Shown here piece after piece: positions 22,058 to 31,820 of a stretch of DNA of 64,000 bases. The stretch spans positions 310,001 through 374,000 of the forward strand of contig MU271161.1 in NCBI GenBank assembly GCA_021432605.1, given 5' to 3'. The stretch comes from Coniochaeta sp. PMI_546. Its lineage: Eukaryota > Ascomycota > Sordariomycetes > Coniochaetales > Coniochaetaceae. Within the stretch, counting starts at the first letter, position 1. Every line of letters starts with the position of its first letter. The notes under the pieces were generated by a model. That model saw only the letters and a program-made list of their open reading frames with translations, did no database searches and was not told where the DNA came from. The position numbers and the translations under genes were made by a program.

Positions 22058-22632
22058 ATGCACTTTCTTTTTGTGACATTGTTCTCGCTGGCCGCCCAAG
22101 CTGCGGCTGTCGCAAAGCCAGAGCAAATCCGGTCCGATCAAGACCCGGTCTTTCATTATTATCTCCAGGCATACCCCAAGAATAGTAGGTGGCCCGACCT
22201 TCTTCATGGTGTAACATCTTTTACTAAGTGTTTCGAAGCATCCGTTGTGGTTCTAGGCCCTGCTGCGACGAGCGAGTACTTCAACATTGCCGGGTCAATA
22301 CAGTCCACCAACAGCAGCCTGTACCTCAACATCGGCAGTGATAGCACCTCGTACAAGACGCTCACGTTTGATAAGACGGCCGTCACCACCGGCTGGGGGC
22401 TGGAGGGCGACACAATCATCACCACCCAGACGAGCAGCTACGGACGACGTGAGTCAAACATGGCTGTGGACATGAATGACTAACCGCTGACTCCTCGCAT
22501 ACAGAACTCAACTTCCTGGCCTGTAAGCTGGATGGGCAGTACTGGCAAGTCTATTTCCAGACAGGGTCGAGTACGCCTAGTGGCAAGACATGTAGCAACT
22601 ATCAGTCACTCCACCTGCCTTGTCTCTGCTAA
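22058..22632 (+). CDS. orphan small secreted protein
   Basis: Two exons, 22058-22448 and 22505-22632, with a 56-nt intron (GTGAGT, branch CTAAC, CATACAG) give 172 residues. A signal peptide (MHFLFVTLFSLAAQAAA) leads into a mature protein of about 150 residues with five cysteines, the last three near the C-terminus (KTCSN and PCLC). It is rich in Ser, Thr and Tyr and has an NSS glycosylation site. I do not recognise a domain. Repeated short polar/hydrophobic stretches (VVVLGPAATSEYFNIAGS, SLYLNIGSDS, DTIITTQTS) suggest an all-beta fold. It could be a wall-associated or effector-like protein; function is unknown. The good splice join and signal peptide argue that the gene is real. Confidence 0.72.
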
Positions 22633-23477
22633 GGTGGTCACGGAGTTCAAAATCTGCATGAAACCTCAGCTATATGATCATACGAAAGTATTAGTCTTAA
22701 GAGTATGCATATGATTTATGGGAGCAGTCTCGTTATTTAACTTTGCAGCAACTCTCACCTGACACTGGAACATTCCATGGATCAGGACCTCGAACGACTA
22801 TCCTCCTATATGAGAGACTTGATTGCCTATAGTTCTCTCCAGGCTTCCCGGTCCCAATTGCTGGCATTTAACAGTTAACAGTGAACCTGCATCCGCATGT
22901 GTATACACTTATACCGCATAGGGTCCGGTGTCGACCTCGCGTTAATCAACATCATCCATCGCATGTATATACATGGCATATCGTACACAACTATACGGCC
23001 ATGTTTGAGATAATCATTAATACACGGAATAGAGAGACGTGCTCACTGGAACATTGAGAACCAAATATCGCACGATAATGATGAGTTGTACTGCTAATAC
23101 CGAAAACCGGCAGAAGAAGTGTCGATCCCAACTGTCGACGAAAACCAACGGAGAACTCCGCATCCCCGCCCTAACACCGTCGACAACCGACCTGCCGACT
23201 GATCTCGATCCATCTGCACGTCAAGCACCCTGGTTAGTTTGTCATAGGGCGCGCGTCCAGAAGATCAGACGTTTGTTAGACTTTCATCTCGTGATAGCAT
23301 ATTAAGCCAATCCATCCACATCAGCCCCAGATCTAAGGCGAGCTGATAAAAGAAAGAGACTCCGTCTATAAGATCTACCACATCAAGCCGTGTAACTTCC
23401 CCTCCCATAACCCGAACCTTACTCACAACCAGTAAATCAAACCGTCCCATCACCCCCTCGCCATCCCCATCTTCAAC
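22633..23477. other. intergenic region
   Basis: 3' region of the secreted-protein gene and promoter of the nitronate monooxygenase gene. AT-richer than its surroundings; nothing else is seen. Confidence 0.5.
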
Positions 23478-24867
23478 ATGGACAAAATCAACCCCTTCCG
23501 GCACAAGCCCCAGGCCGTCGTCCGCCCCCTCCTCTCCGCCCTATTCCCCGCCACCACCCAGCCCCTGATCATCTCCGCCCCGATGCGAGGCGTGACCACC
23601 GGCCGCCTCGCCGCCGCAGTGACCTCCGCCGGCGGCCTCGGCTTCGTAGCAGGCGGCTACGACTTCACCCCCGGCTCGGCCGAGCTCTCCGCCCTATCCG
23701 CCGACCTCGCAGCGGCCCGCCAGAGCCTGGGTCTGGCGGACCGCCCGCTCACCCCCGTCCCCGTGGGCGTGGGCTTCATCCTCTGCCACCCGTCGGCCGG
23801 CAGGTTCGAGGAGACGGCGCTGCCGCTGCTGATCGAGCATAGTCCGCAGGCGGTGTGGCTGTTCGCTCCCGGTCCGGACCCCAAGGACGGGGCGGCGCTG
23901 CAGGCTGGTATTATTGCGGCGCTGAAGCATGCGGGGTTCACTGTCTTTGTGCAGGTGGGTACCGTGAGTGCGGCAAGGCAGGCGGTGAGGGACGGGGCGG
24001 ACGTGATTGTTGCGCAGGGCGTTGATGCGGGTGGGCATCAGTATGCGAAGGGGGCTGGGGTGGTGAGTCTCGTGCCTGAGGTGAGGAGTATGCTGGACGA
24101 GGAGTTTAGGGGAAAGGAAGTCGGGCTTGTTGCTGCGGGGGGGATTGTGGATGGACGAGGGGTTGCGGCTGCGCTGGCGTTGGGTGAGTGTTGTGACTCT
24201 GACGTGTTTGGGCGAGGCTAACTGGGTGATTAGGGGCGGAGGGTGTTGTTATGGGCACGAGGGTAGGTTTTCTTTCGGTCCGGTTTGTAAGGCGCTGCGA
24301 AATACTGACTTTGGTTCCAGTTCGTTGTGTGTCAGGAATCACAAGCACCCGAATACCGGCGGAAGGCGATTTTAGGAGCTGTCGATGGTGGTGTCGCAAC
24401 GGCCAAGTAGGTGGCACTCTTTCATGCATGCGTTCTGTCAAGGGCCTGGGTGGCTGACACTTATAGATCAACATTTCACGACGACATCCTGGGCACGACA
24501 GTCTGGCCTGGGTTCTACGACGGCAGAGCAATCGTCAACCAGTCATACGAAGATCACTCAAGCGGAGTTCCCTTGGAAGAGAACCTGAAGAGGTTCAACG
24601 CGGCCAAGGAGGCAGGTGATAATTCACGGATGGTAACTTGGGCGTGAGTATCCTTCGACGATCATATATTGCTACTCTCGGGTACTCGAGTGCTAACATA
24701 GAATCAGGGGCACCGGCGTAGGCCTCGTCAAGAAGGATATGCCAGCGGGAGATATTGTGAGAGAAGTGAGGGAGGAAGCCATCAAGAGAATACAGCATTT
24801 GCAGTCTTTTATTCCCCAGGAGAAGTCGAAGGACTCGGTATTGCCCCTCCTGAAGAAGGCGAAGTAG
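23478..24867 (+). CDS. nitronate monooxygenase (2-nitropropane dioxygenase family)
   Basis: Five exons, 23478-24183, 24234-24262, 24321-24406, 24467-24643 and 24708-24867, give 385 residues. The FMN-binding TIM barrel is shown by LIISAPMRGVTTGRLAAAV near the N-terminus, AGGLGFVAGGY, the QGVDAGGHQ loop that carries the catalytic-region His, LVAAGGIVDGRGVAAALALGAEGVVMGTRF for the phosphate-binding loop, and a C-terminal TGVGLVKKDMPAGDIVREV. Family members oxidise toxic nitronates (such as propionate-3-nitronate) to carbonyl compounds and nitrite using O2 and FMN. One exon is only 29 nt. Fungal genomes carry many paralogues, so the native substrate is open. Confidence 0.9.
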
Positions 24868-25287
24868 CAAACATGTAGCCTAAAAATACACGTGTAAGAG
24901 GATGTGATCCTTCAGTACGACAAGACGCCCCTGAATGGGCCAAGAATGTCGCCTCAGCAGGCTCGACATAGCAGCATAGTTGCCATTATACGTGTACATG
25001 CATTCGCAGCCTTATGCTGCTATTCGTCATTCTAGAGTGCTCTTTCGACGCCGAGATCTGCAGACTGAGTACGTGGTGTTCACCCCATCATTACATCACT
25101 TCGCTGGGATGATGTCATGCAGATATCGGCCCTCATGTATATCACCACCAACACCGCACGTTGAACCTCGAGTCTTTGACTCTGTTTCTCATTCATACAA
25201 ACTCAATTGATCATATTCGACGTCAAATCTGCCAATAATTGTCGCTAATATCACATCTATCAAACCGTAAAACACATTACACCAAAA
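24868..25287. other. intergenic region with a TACACGTGTA palindrome
   Basis: Short spacer. The palindrome lies about 20 bases after the nitronate monooxygenase stop codon; an imperfect related word (ATACGTGTACAT) follows about 100 bases on. Confidence 0.5.
24887..24896. promoter_or_regulatory. TACACGTGTA palindrome (E-box core)
   Basis: Perfect 10-bp palindrome inside the probable 3' UTR of the nitronate monooxygenase gene, or upstream of the gene at 25288. Confidence 0.45.
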
Positions 25288-25887
25288 ATGTCATCCAACC
25301 AAGCACCCAGCGCAGGAGTCAAGGTTCGTCAAAACCCCCTCGAATTATCCAATCTCATCAAAATCCAAACCACCCAAAAAAACTAACACCAAATCCAGGT
25401 AACATCCAACCCCGCCCCAACCCGCCGTGAAGGCGCAGGCGCAGTAGCCCCCGACTCCCTAGCCGCCGAATCCAGCACCTTCACCAGCAGCAACCGCAAC
25501 GCCGCCCCCGGCTCCGGCCCCACCCAGACCTCCGGCAAGGTATCCGCCCCGGGCGAAGGGGGCGTCAACGCCGGCTCTTCGGGGTCCCTCGAGAACCAGG
25601 CCAGCTACGCGGGCGCGGCACCCAGCTACGTCAACAGGCAGTTCCAGGCGGGCGAGGGCGGGCCCAAGGGTAAAGACCTGAGGGAGGTGGAGAGCTTCGA
25701 GAGCGGTGTTAAGGATGGGCGGGAGGCGGCTTTTGGGGCCGAGCCTGGGTCGGAGCTGGATCCTGGCCGGGCTGCTGAGGCTGGGTTTGGGCTGCGGGGA
25801 GAGGGCGGGAGGAAGGCCAATGAGGGTGATAGTGGTGAGACGGGACAGAGGAGGTTTGGGGCGCTCGATAGCGAGACGAGTGCTTGA
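25288..25887 (+). CDS. conserved disordered fungal protein
   Basis: Two exons, 25288-25323 and 25399-25887, joined by a 75-nt intron with branch CTAAC, give 174 residues. There is no signal peptide, membrane helix or known domain. Composition is dominated by Gly, Ala, Ser, Glu and Pro, so the chain is likely mostly disordered. Segments such as SFESGVKDGREAAFGAEPG and DPGRAAEAGF look like conserved short motifs. I cannot assign a function. The strong third-position GC bias of exon 2 supports real coding. Confidence 0.65.
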
Positions 25888-26519
25888 GTGGCGGGCGTGA
25901 GCTGTAAGATAGTGGGGTGTCCTAGTAAGGATATCGGTCTTGGAGACATTGATTAGACGAATCAAGTCATCTTCACATTTCGATTACCGCGTTACTTCAG
26001 TTATTTTTTGGGCCTGGTCCTAATAATGGGACTTTCCGTCTGAAAATGGGGTTTGGCACCAGCTTGCTAGGAGACAGTAGAGATCGGTCCGACTTGCTGA
26101 TCTCCTACTCTCATGCTCGGGCACGCCCCATGTGCGTATCACAACCTAGAACCCGGACCGTCTCCTGAAGAACCAGCCCTCAAAATGAAGGCAGCCAGAA
26201 GTACAGGAGTGAAGTTATTTCTCCACAGTCGAGTGTTGCCTCTGCAGTCAGACCTGGGGTGTCACCACGTGGAGTCAGTAGAGACTGTCTGAGACACCCG
26301 TAAAATAAAGGTTGACCGTGGTCGTATTAGAGTACTAGACACTAGATAAGTAGGTTCGCTTTCGACAGAACGCCCACTCCCCAAAGCCATTGCGTAATTT
26401 ATATCCGTCCACCCCATGGTATTCTATTACCCCAAGCCCAAATCTGGCTGTGATAGCATAATGAGCTGCTGAAATCTTCCCATTCAGTTGCAAGCTCCTC
26501 CCCGACTTTGGTACATAAA
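25888..26519. other. convergent 3' intergenic region
   Basis: Tail-to-tail spacer with both 3' UTRs; nothing else is seen. Confidence 0.55.
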
Positions 26520-27078
26520 TTAAAGCACAGCGGCAACGACACCGGCAACGGCAGCCAGGATGCCACCGGCGTTGAGAGCAAGGTCAGCGGCGCTGTTGGT
26601 CTTGCTCGCCGAGGCAGCGGATCCGGTCGAGGTGGCGGTGGTGCTTCCCGAGCCGGTGGCCGATGCGTCAGATGATGTGGTGGTCGCAGTGGTTGTGGCG
26701 GTGGTGGGAGCGCTGAAGGCGCTGGAGGTCGAGCTGGGGTACTGGCTGGCCATTGCGCAGAAGATCTGCTTCTGGCTTTGGTAAGTTGATATGCGGGTGT
26801 CGTTAGGGCAGTTGTTGAAGCAGCTATACGGTTTGATCTTGTCAGCGTGGGCCCCACGACATGACGGATAGATGCATGGGAGGGCAGGCCCAAGTGACTC
26901 ACGTCAGTATGTTCGTGTAGGCCGTGCATTGGCACCCATAATCGTTGTTACTGCAAGCTGCAAGCTGGCCGTTGGTGGTGCCAAGGCAGGCCTCGACGAT
27001 GTAGTCAGCTGCGCAGGCCGTGCTCTGAGCCGAGACAGCAGCCGCGAGGAAGGCAAGAGGGAAGAGAACGGCCTTCAT
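26520..27078 (-). CDS. GPI-anchored eight-cysteine surface protein
   Basis: Minus-strand exons 27078-26903 and 26823-26520 with a 79-nt intron give 159 residues. A signal peptide (MKAVLFPLAFLAAAVSA) precedes a domain with eight cysteines, including CQC and CFNNC, followed by a Ser/Thr/Ala-rich stalk and a hydrophobic GPI-attachment tail (AGGILAAVAGVVAAVL) ending the protein. The cysteine domain resembles, but does not exactly match, CFEM spacing. This layout matches fungal 'GPI-anchored serine-threonine rich' proteins of the cell wall or plasma membrane. A role in wall structure, adhesion or haem uptake is possible, none proven. Confidence 0.85.
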
Positions 27079-28012
27079 GTTGTGTATACGTGACCGGGTG
27101 ATCTTAACGAGAGATGGGACACGCAACCGCAGAAAAAAGAGAGTAGATCACGTCGAGGGCGGGTGACTGCGGATTTAAGAAAAGCAAAAGAAGGGAAAAC
27201 GAATGACAATACCGCACGCGGTGAGAGGTTACACGGTAGGACTGGAGACCGGGGAAGCTATCGCGACGACAAGGGCAAAACTGGAGTCAAATTTGAGCTC
27301 AGGCTAGGGTTATAATGAGAGGGGACAAGGGTACGCAGTAAACAGAAGATGAGCAGCGGGTCAGTCCGGGGCTCCGGAGGCATGCCAGTCGCTGGCTTGC
27401 AGAGACACTATCCCCAATTTCCATGTCTAGCGCCCATCACGATCAAGCCACGCTGTGACACTGCAGCCACCAACAAAAGCAATGTTTGAAGCGCAACTCG
27501 TGAAATGATAAAGTTGCGGTTTTGGTCTGCCAATCGACGATTGCGGTGGATCTCAACGTTGGAGGAATTGGTCCGAAGTGGCACCATTGCTGGATATGCT
27601 GTCGTCTCAAGTCGTGCTGAGTGAGGATGAACAAATTGGACTGAACATAAGTTTATTCAGTCCCATGCGTTGATGTGACTTCTCTCTGCCCTTTGGGTGC
27701 AGAAAGTTTGTGATGATGCAGAATTCGGCACTTTCGATACGAGGCTGCATCCCATCTTTTGCAGCTTGTCAGCTGCTGGGAGTGACCGGTCCGACCCGCG
27801 TTCCAACATGATTTTCTCGCGGACAAAGTCTGGGCAAGACAGTCTCAACCATAAAGGCCGCGATAACTCGGCTGTCTCACCGTCAGACATCACACCAGAG
27901 GCTAGACCGAGGTCGCGAAACACCAAACTACCACTGTTAGGAAAGGTAGACGTGCGATTGCAATGCGTTGTACTTAGGGGCCGTGTCCAGTTACCGTCCG
28001 GGTCATACCTGC
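27079..28012. other. intergenic region
   Basis: Promoter of the GPI-anchored protein and 3' region of the proton channel, both on the minus strand. A minus-strand frame at 27657-28016 runs into the channel's last exon in another phase and is not supported. Confidence 0.5.
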
Positions 28013-28666
28013 TCATGGAGGACCGCGGAGTGTTCTCAGTTCGCTCCTGAGCACCTCGTTCTCTTTCTCTAGTTGCTCTACCCTGGATTGGATCTCCTCC
28101 ATGGTCTCGCTCGCCCCGACGCTCAGCTCCTCAACGATCTTGACAAAACGCCATAGGCGTAGCACGATGACCAGAGACGCAATCTCCTCGAGAATACCGT
28201 GAGCGAGCAGGTCAACAGTAAACCCCACCAGGATGACGATTGCGTCGAAGCAGTGAAACCAGGAAGAAAAGTAGCTTGGGTTCACGACTGTCAGTTGAAT
28301 GGTAGTCACCACCACATAACCTAGCACTTACCGTAAACCAAAAGCCCAGACAGTAATTGCGAGCTCGATAAGAAACAAGCAGCTGATTACGAGACTGGCC
28401 GTCTTCAAGCCGTCGCGGACATCCTCGACCCATTTCTCGTTCTGCTCGTGCTTGTCACATGCTATCAGGGCGATGAAGATGTCGGCCATGATACCAGAGA
28501 CGTCGAGGGCTACCAAAGCCATGATCATGTAGTGTTTCTCCTTGGTTGATAGCTGAGCTCTGACCGTTTGTCTATATCGAGCGTAGGTTGCTCTCCTGCT
28601 GCGTGGAGTGCTGTGGAGGAGAGGCCTGTCTTCGGGGTCGATGAAGTCGTCAGCGTCTGTTGGCAT
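28013..28666 (-). CDS. Hv1: voltage-gated proton channel (Hv family)
   Basis: Exons 28666-28332 and 28274-28013 give 198 residues, a single voltage-sensor domain without a separate pore. S1 carries the selectivity-filter type Asp (VALDVSGIMAD), S2 has FLIELAITVWAFG with an acidic residue, S3 has FDAIVILVGFTVDL, and S4 reads VLRLWRFVKIVEE: the R-x-W-R signature of proton channels, with Lys in place of the third Arg. A C-terminal coiled coil (EEIQSRVEQLEKENEVLRSEL) should dimerise it. Such channels carry H+ out of the cytosol on depolarisation. Splicing skips a CAG acceptor and uses an AAG 13 nt further on; the CAG would shift frame and truncate the channel. Start is the first ATG (MPTDADD). 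Confidence 0.88.
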
Positions 28667-29433
28667 CTTGATCGAGAAGGCGGCTACTGTTGGTAGCACG
28701 ATTATGGGAATCCGAGGTCAAAAGATACGAATCAGGTTGAAGATGATATTCAATATCTAGAAGCTAAGAAAAATGCAGACTTTCCACCTCAACAGCTCTC
28801 GATCTTGACGGAATCGAAACTTGGATTGATACAGGTCGCCTTGTTCGAGGCACCGGATTGGTTATGCGCCACGTGATGACGATACCTGGACTGCACATGA
28901 AGTAAGAAAGAACCGCTGAACAAGGAATATCCACCTAGGAAGGTAGACCTCGAAGTGTGCTGATCAGAGATTTATCAAACGTAGGTAACTAAGAAATGCG
29001 AATGTTGCAGTGACTTCAGTCACTATTGGACCTGGGCTATATACATTTCTGGCCGCCAGATCGAGGTGCTCCCACGAGCCACTTCCAAAAGGCGGGCTAC
29101 AAGATGCTCGGTGAGCTCGTTGAGGGACATCGTCCCCTATTCCATCGTCCAAAATACCGGTCTCTTAGATACCTATGGTATTGGATTCGCATGCATAACG
29201 CCACAGATGCTAACCGCCCCTGTATGCCTGGCTTGCCAGCCTGTTTCCTTCTATGCCTAATCCGCCCATGCAATGTCTGGTCGCTTGTCCTCCCGCTTAC
29301 CCTCCCAAAAACAATCCAGATGATGTGAAACTGGTAAAATCAGCTTGACAAAGAACGCCTCCAAAAAATGCTTGATGATGGGTCACCGCCGAGCTGTCTC
29401 TTCCCATTATGTCGCTTTGCGCATGTCTGGGTT
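28667..29433. other. intergenic region
   Basis: Promoter of the proton-channel gene and 3' region of the next minus-strand gene. CACGTG occurs near 28868. No gene is seen. Confidence 0.5.
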
Positions 29434-30201
29434 TCATGAGTGTCTGCTGCGCTTGGAACCGTTGCTGCCGAAAGGGTCCTTGCCGTAACCTAGGCTACCG
29501 AGATCGAATATCTCGCCTAGATTCAGCCGCCGTTTCTGGCCTGCTCCTCGCCCCAAGTGGTTGGCTGTATTCCTCGAGCTCGACCGTGGAGTGCTCCCAT
29601 GCCGTCTTATCGACCTCGGCATCGATGTTGTCGTCGCATTGGAAGTAGAGTGCGTGTCAGAGAGGTTAAGGTTGTCCAGGTTTAGGTAGGAGTCTTGACT
29701 GGGGTATGCGTGCGATGCCTGGAATGTGAAGGTGTCTTGTGTGGGCACCACGAACTCTGGCTGCTTTTGCTGCTGAGGCTGTTCCTCCGCGACCTCCACG
29801 ACCTCCACAACGGGCTCCATGACTGGCGGAGCCGAGTCCCTCATGTTGACCTCGTCCCGTGTGGCAGCAGGAGAGAGCCGCGTTACGCTGCTGGACCGGT
29901 GGATCTCCGGCGACGACAAGGGTTCGGCCTTCTCAACCTCGTCGTCGCTCTCCATAGCTTGCGAGACGGCATCCCGGCCTTCCAACCGTTCCGTAGCCCA
30001 TCGTCGAATCCTCCAGCCCTCGCCATCGCTTACGCCGATATTTTCTTTGTCCAGGAAGGATAGTAGGTCGTCCAGGCAGTCTTGATAGCCGTCCGCACGG
30101 GCCTTGGCCTGTGCCGCAGCTGAGATTTTGTAGAGCTTGGTAACAGATAGTGCCGCTGCCTTGAAGGCATCGAGCAGCTGCTCAGGCGACTCAGAGCTCA
30201 T
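29434..30201 (-). CDS. conserved fungal protein, probably nuclear
   Basis: Intronless minus-strand gene of 255 residues. The N-terminal 80 residues are helical and look conserved (PEQLLDAFKAAALSVTKLYK, then ARADGYQDCLDDLLSFLDKE and GEGWRIRRWATERL). The rest is low-complexity, with acidic, Gln-rich and Ser-rich parts, and ends with a basic stretch (RGAGQKRRLNLGEIFDLG and KRSRHS) that could act as a nuclear signal. The N-terminus resembles a family seen across ascomycetes, but I cannot name a function. ATG and codon bias are good. Confidence 0.75.
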   Translation of the reverse strand: MSSESPEQLLDAFKAAALSVTKLYKISAAAQAKARADGYQDCLDDLLSFLDKENIGVSDGEGWRIRRWATERLEGRDAVSQAMESDDEVEKAEPLSSPEIHRSSSVTRLSPAATRDEVNMRDSAPPVMEPVVEVVEVAEEQPQQQKQPEFVVPTQDTFTFQASHAYPSQDSYLNLDNLNLSDTHSTSNATTTSMPRSIRRHGSTPRSSSRNTANHLGRGAGQKRRLNLGEIFDLGSLGYGKDPFGSNGSKRSRHS

Positions 30202-31820
30202 TGTCGTTGTGTTCCAGCGTCCGCTCTTTGATGTAGTGTTTTTGGTGGGAGGGGTTTTTGCTTGGAGTGGGTCAAAAGGCGAGGATCGCTAGTTTCGCTG
30301 GCAACGATGCGTCACACTGACCGCTGATTGTGAAGATATAGTGCGCAGAAGAGAGTATGAAGAGATTATAATCTGCGCTCAAGGAGCCAGGGTGTTTGGT
30401 GAATCAGAGTGTAAGGAGTGAATTGGTGAGTGCTGTATTGCGTTGGCTTTGGTGGTGTGTCTCTGAGGTTAAGCTGGATCACAGGTTGGTTTGTCAAGAT
30501 GTTGACGCCCAGGCTCCCGAAGGCGGGCACACAACGGTGGGGCCATTAACACAAGTGAGAGTCGGAGTCGGGTCCAGGTGTTTCCGTGACTTTGGTGGCT
30601 ACCACAGGTACCTAGTACCTTTTAGTGTTACCTACCGATTCATATTTTAGTAAGGTACACGTAGAGAGTGAATCGTCCCTCAACGTCATTTGCAGTTGCA
30701 AAAGTCCCATTTATAACCACGGGCAGTCAGCAAACGCTCGGGTTCAGGTGACACTGTAGTAAGATGGTGAACTCGAGTCAATACGCCTTGGATCCTAATT
30801 CCAGGCTGACAAGTTGAGCTTGCCTTGTATTTAGCACGTTGGTACTAGCACCGAATTCATTAAGGCACATCTGGCATCGGAGAGGTCAAGTCTCCATACA
30901 ATCCAAGATACCTTCTGTCAGCTGTCCTTATTCGGCCAACAATACCTGACATAAAACGGCATGTAGATTGGGGTCCAGTATTCGAGAAGAATAAGTCAAC
31001 TGCAGTCTGCAACTGGTGAATAAACGAAGGGGCCATGAGAGTTTGTTTGCCAACAGTAAATGAAGTGGCCAAACAAGGGCCTAGCTAGTATCCGAAGCAC
31101 AGGCTAGGAGTCTCGAGAGCTGCAGTCAGTACATTATTATATGAGCAACAAGACAATAGTGATTCAGCACAAGCTCCTCATATTGTCTCATCTGGACGCT
31201 GAGTAGCGAACGAGTCTTACTGGCTTGGAATTGTGCATTACATTACATACCTTAGTATAGGTGACGAGAAGATATCTTGGGTCTAACCGCATATATTCTA
31301 CCCACTCTCACCTGCTCCTGTATTGTCGGTAACTGTAACACTACTCGTCATCTATTCACTGCCAGCTCTCACATACATGTTCAAGTGGCCTTCTAGGTGA
31401 AAAGAAAGGTCGGCTGTCATCGTCTTCGATTCCAGTCCATCATCGCCCTTCGCCCTTCCTGCCCTGCAATATTCCTGTCCACTGATTGGCTGAGAGCTGG
31501 CGGCCCAAAAGTGCACACGGCAGCGCCCACATCTTTAACATCGGACGCGCTAAGCCTAATCTAGACGCGATTTCGTGAATTTTGGAGTGCTCGACACAGA
31601 GAATCCGACCCGCAGACCACTCCCTCTCCTACAAACCACGCCTCTCCGAGTTTCGAGATCTTCTCCCTCCATCACTGTCAGCCCAAAGGCCTGAATTCAT
31701 CAACCAAACATTCGCGGGACCTTAGAGAGCCTCATTCTGACCGCGTGCACTGTCTCGCGGCGCGTCTAAGTCGCGTTTAAGTGGAAAGCCGCAACCCTTC
31801 TTCTGTCTTCAGCAGCCACC
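30202..31820. promoter_or_regulatory. divergent upstream region of the 29434 gene and ISWI
   Basis: 1.6-kb head-to-head spacer without a supported gene. A TACCTAGTACC/TTACCTACC cluster lies near 30605-30640. The 200 bases before the ISWI ATG are CT-rich, as in a leader. Confidence 0.45.
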
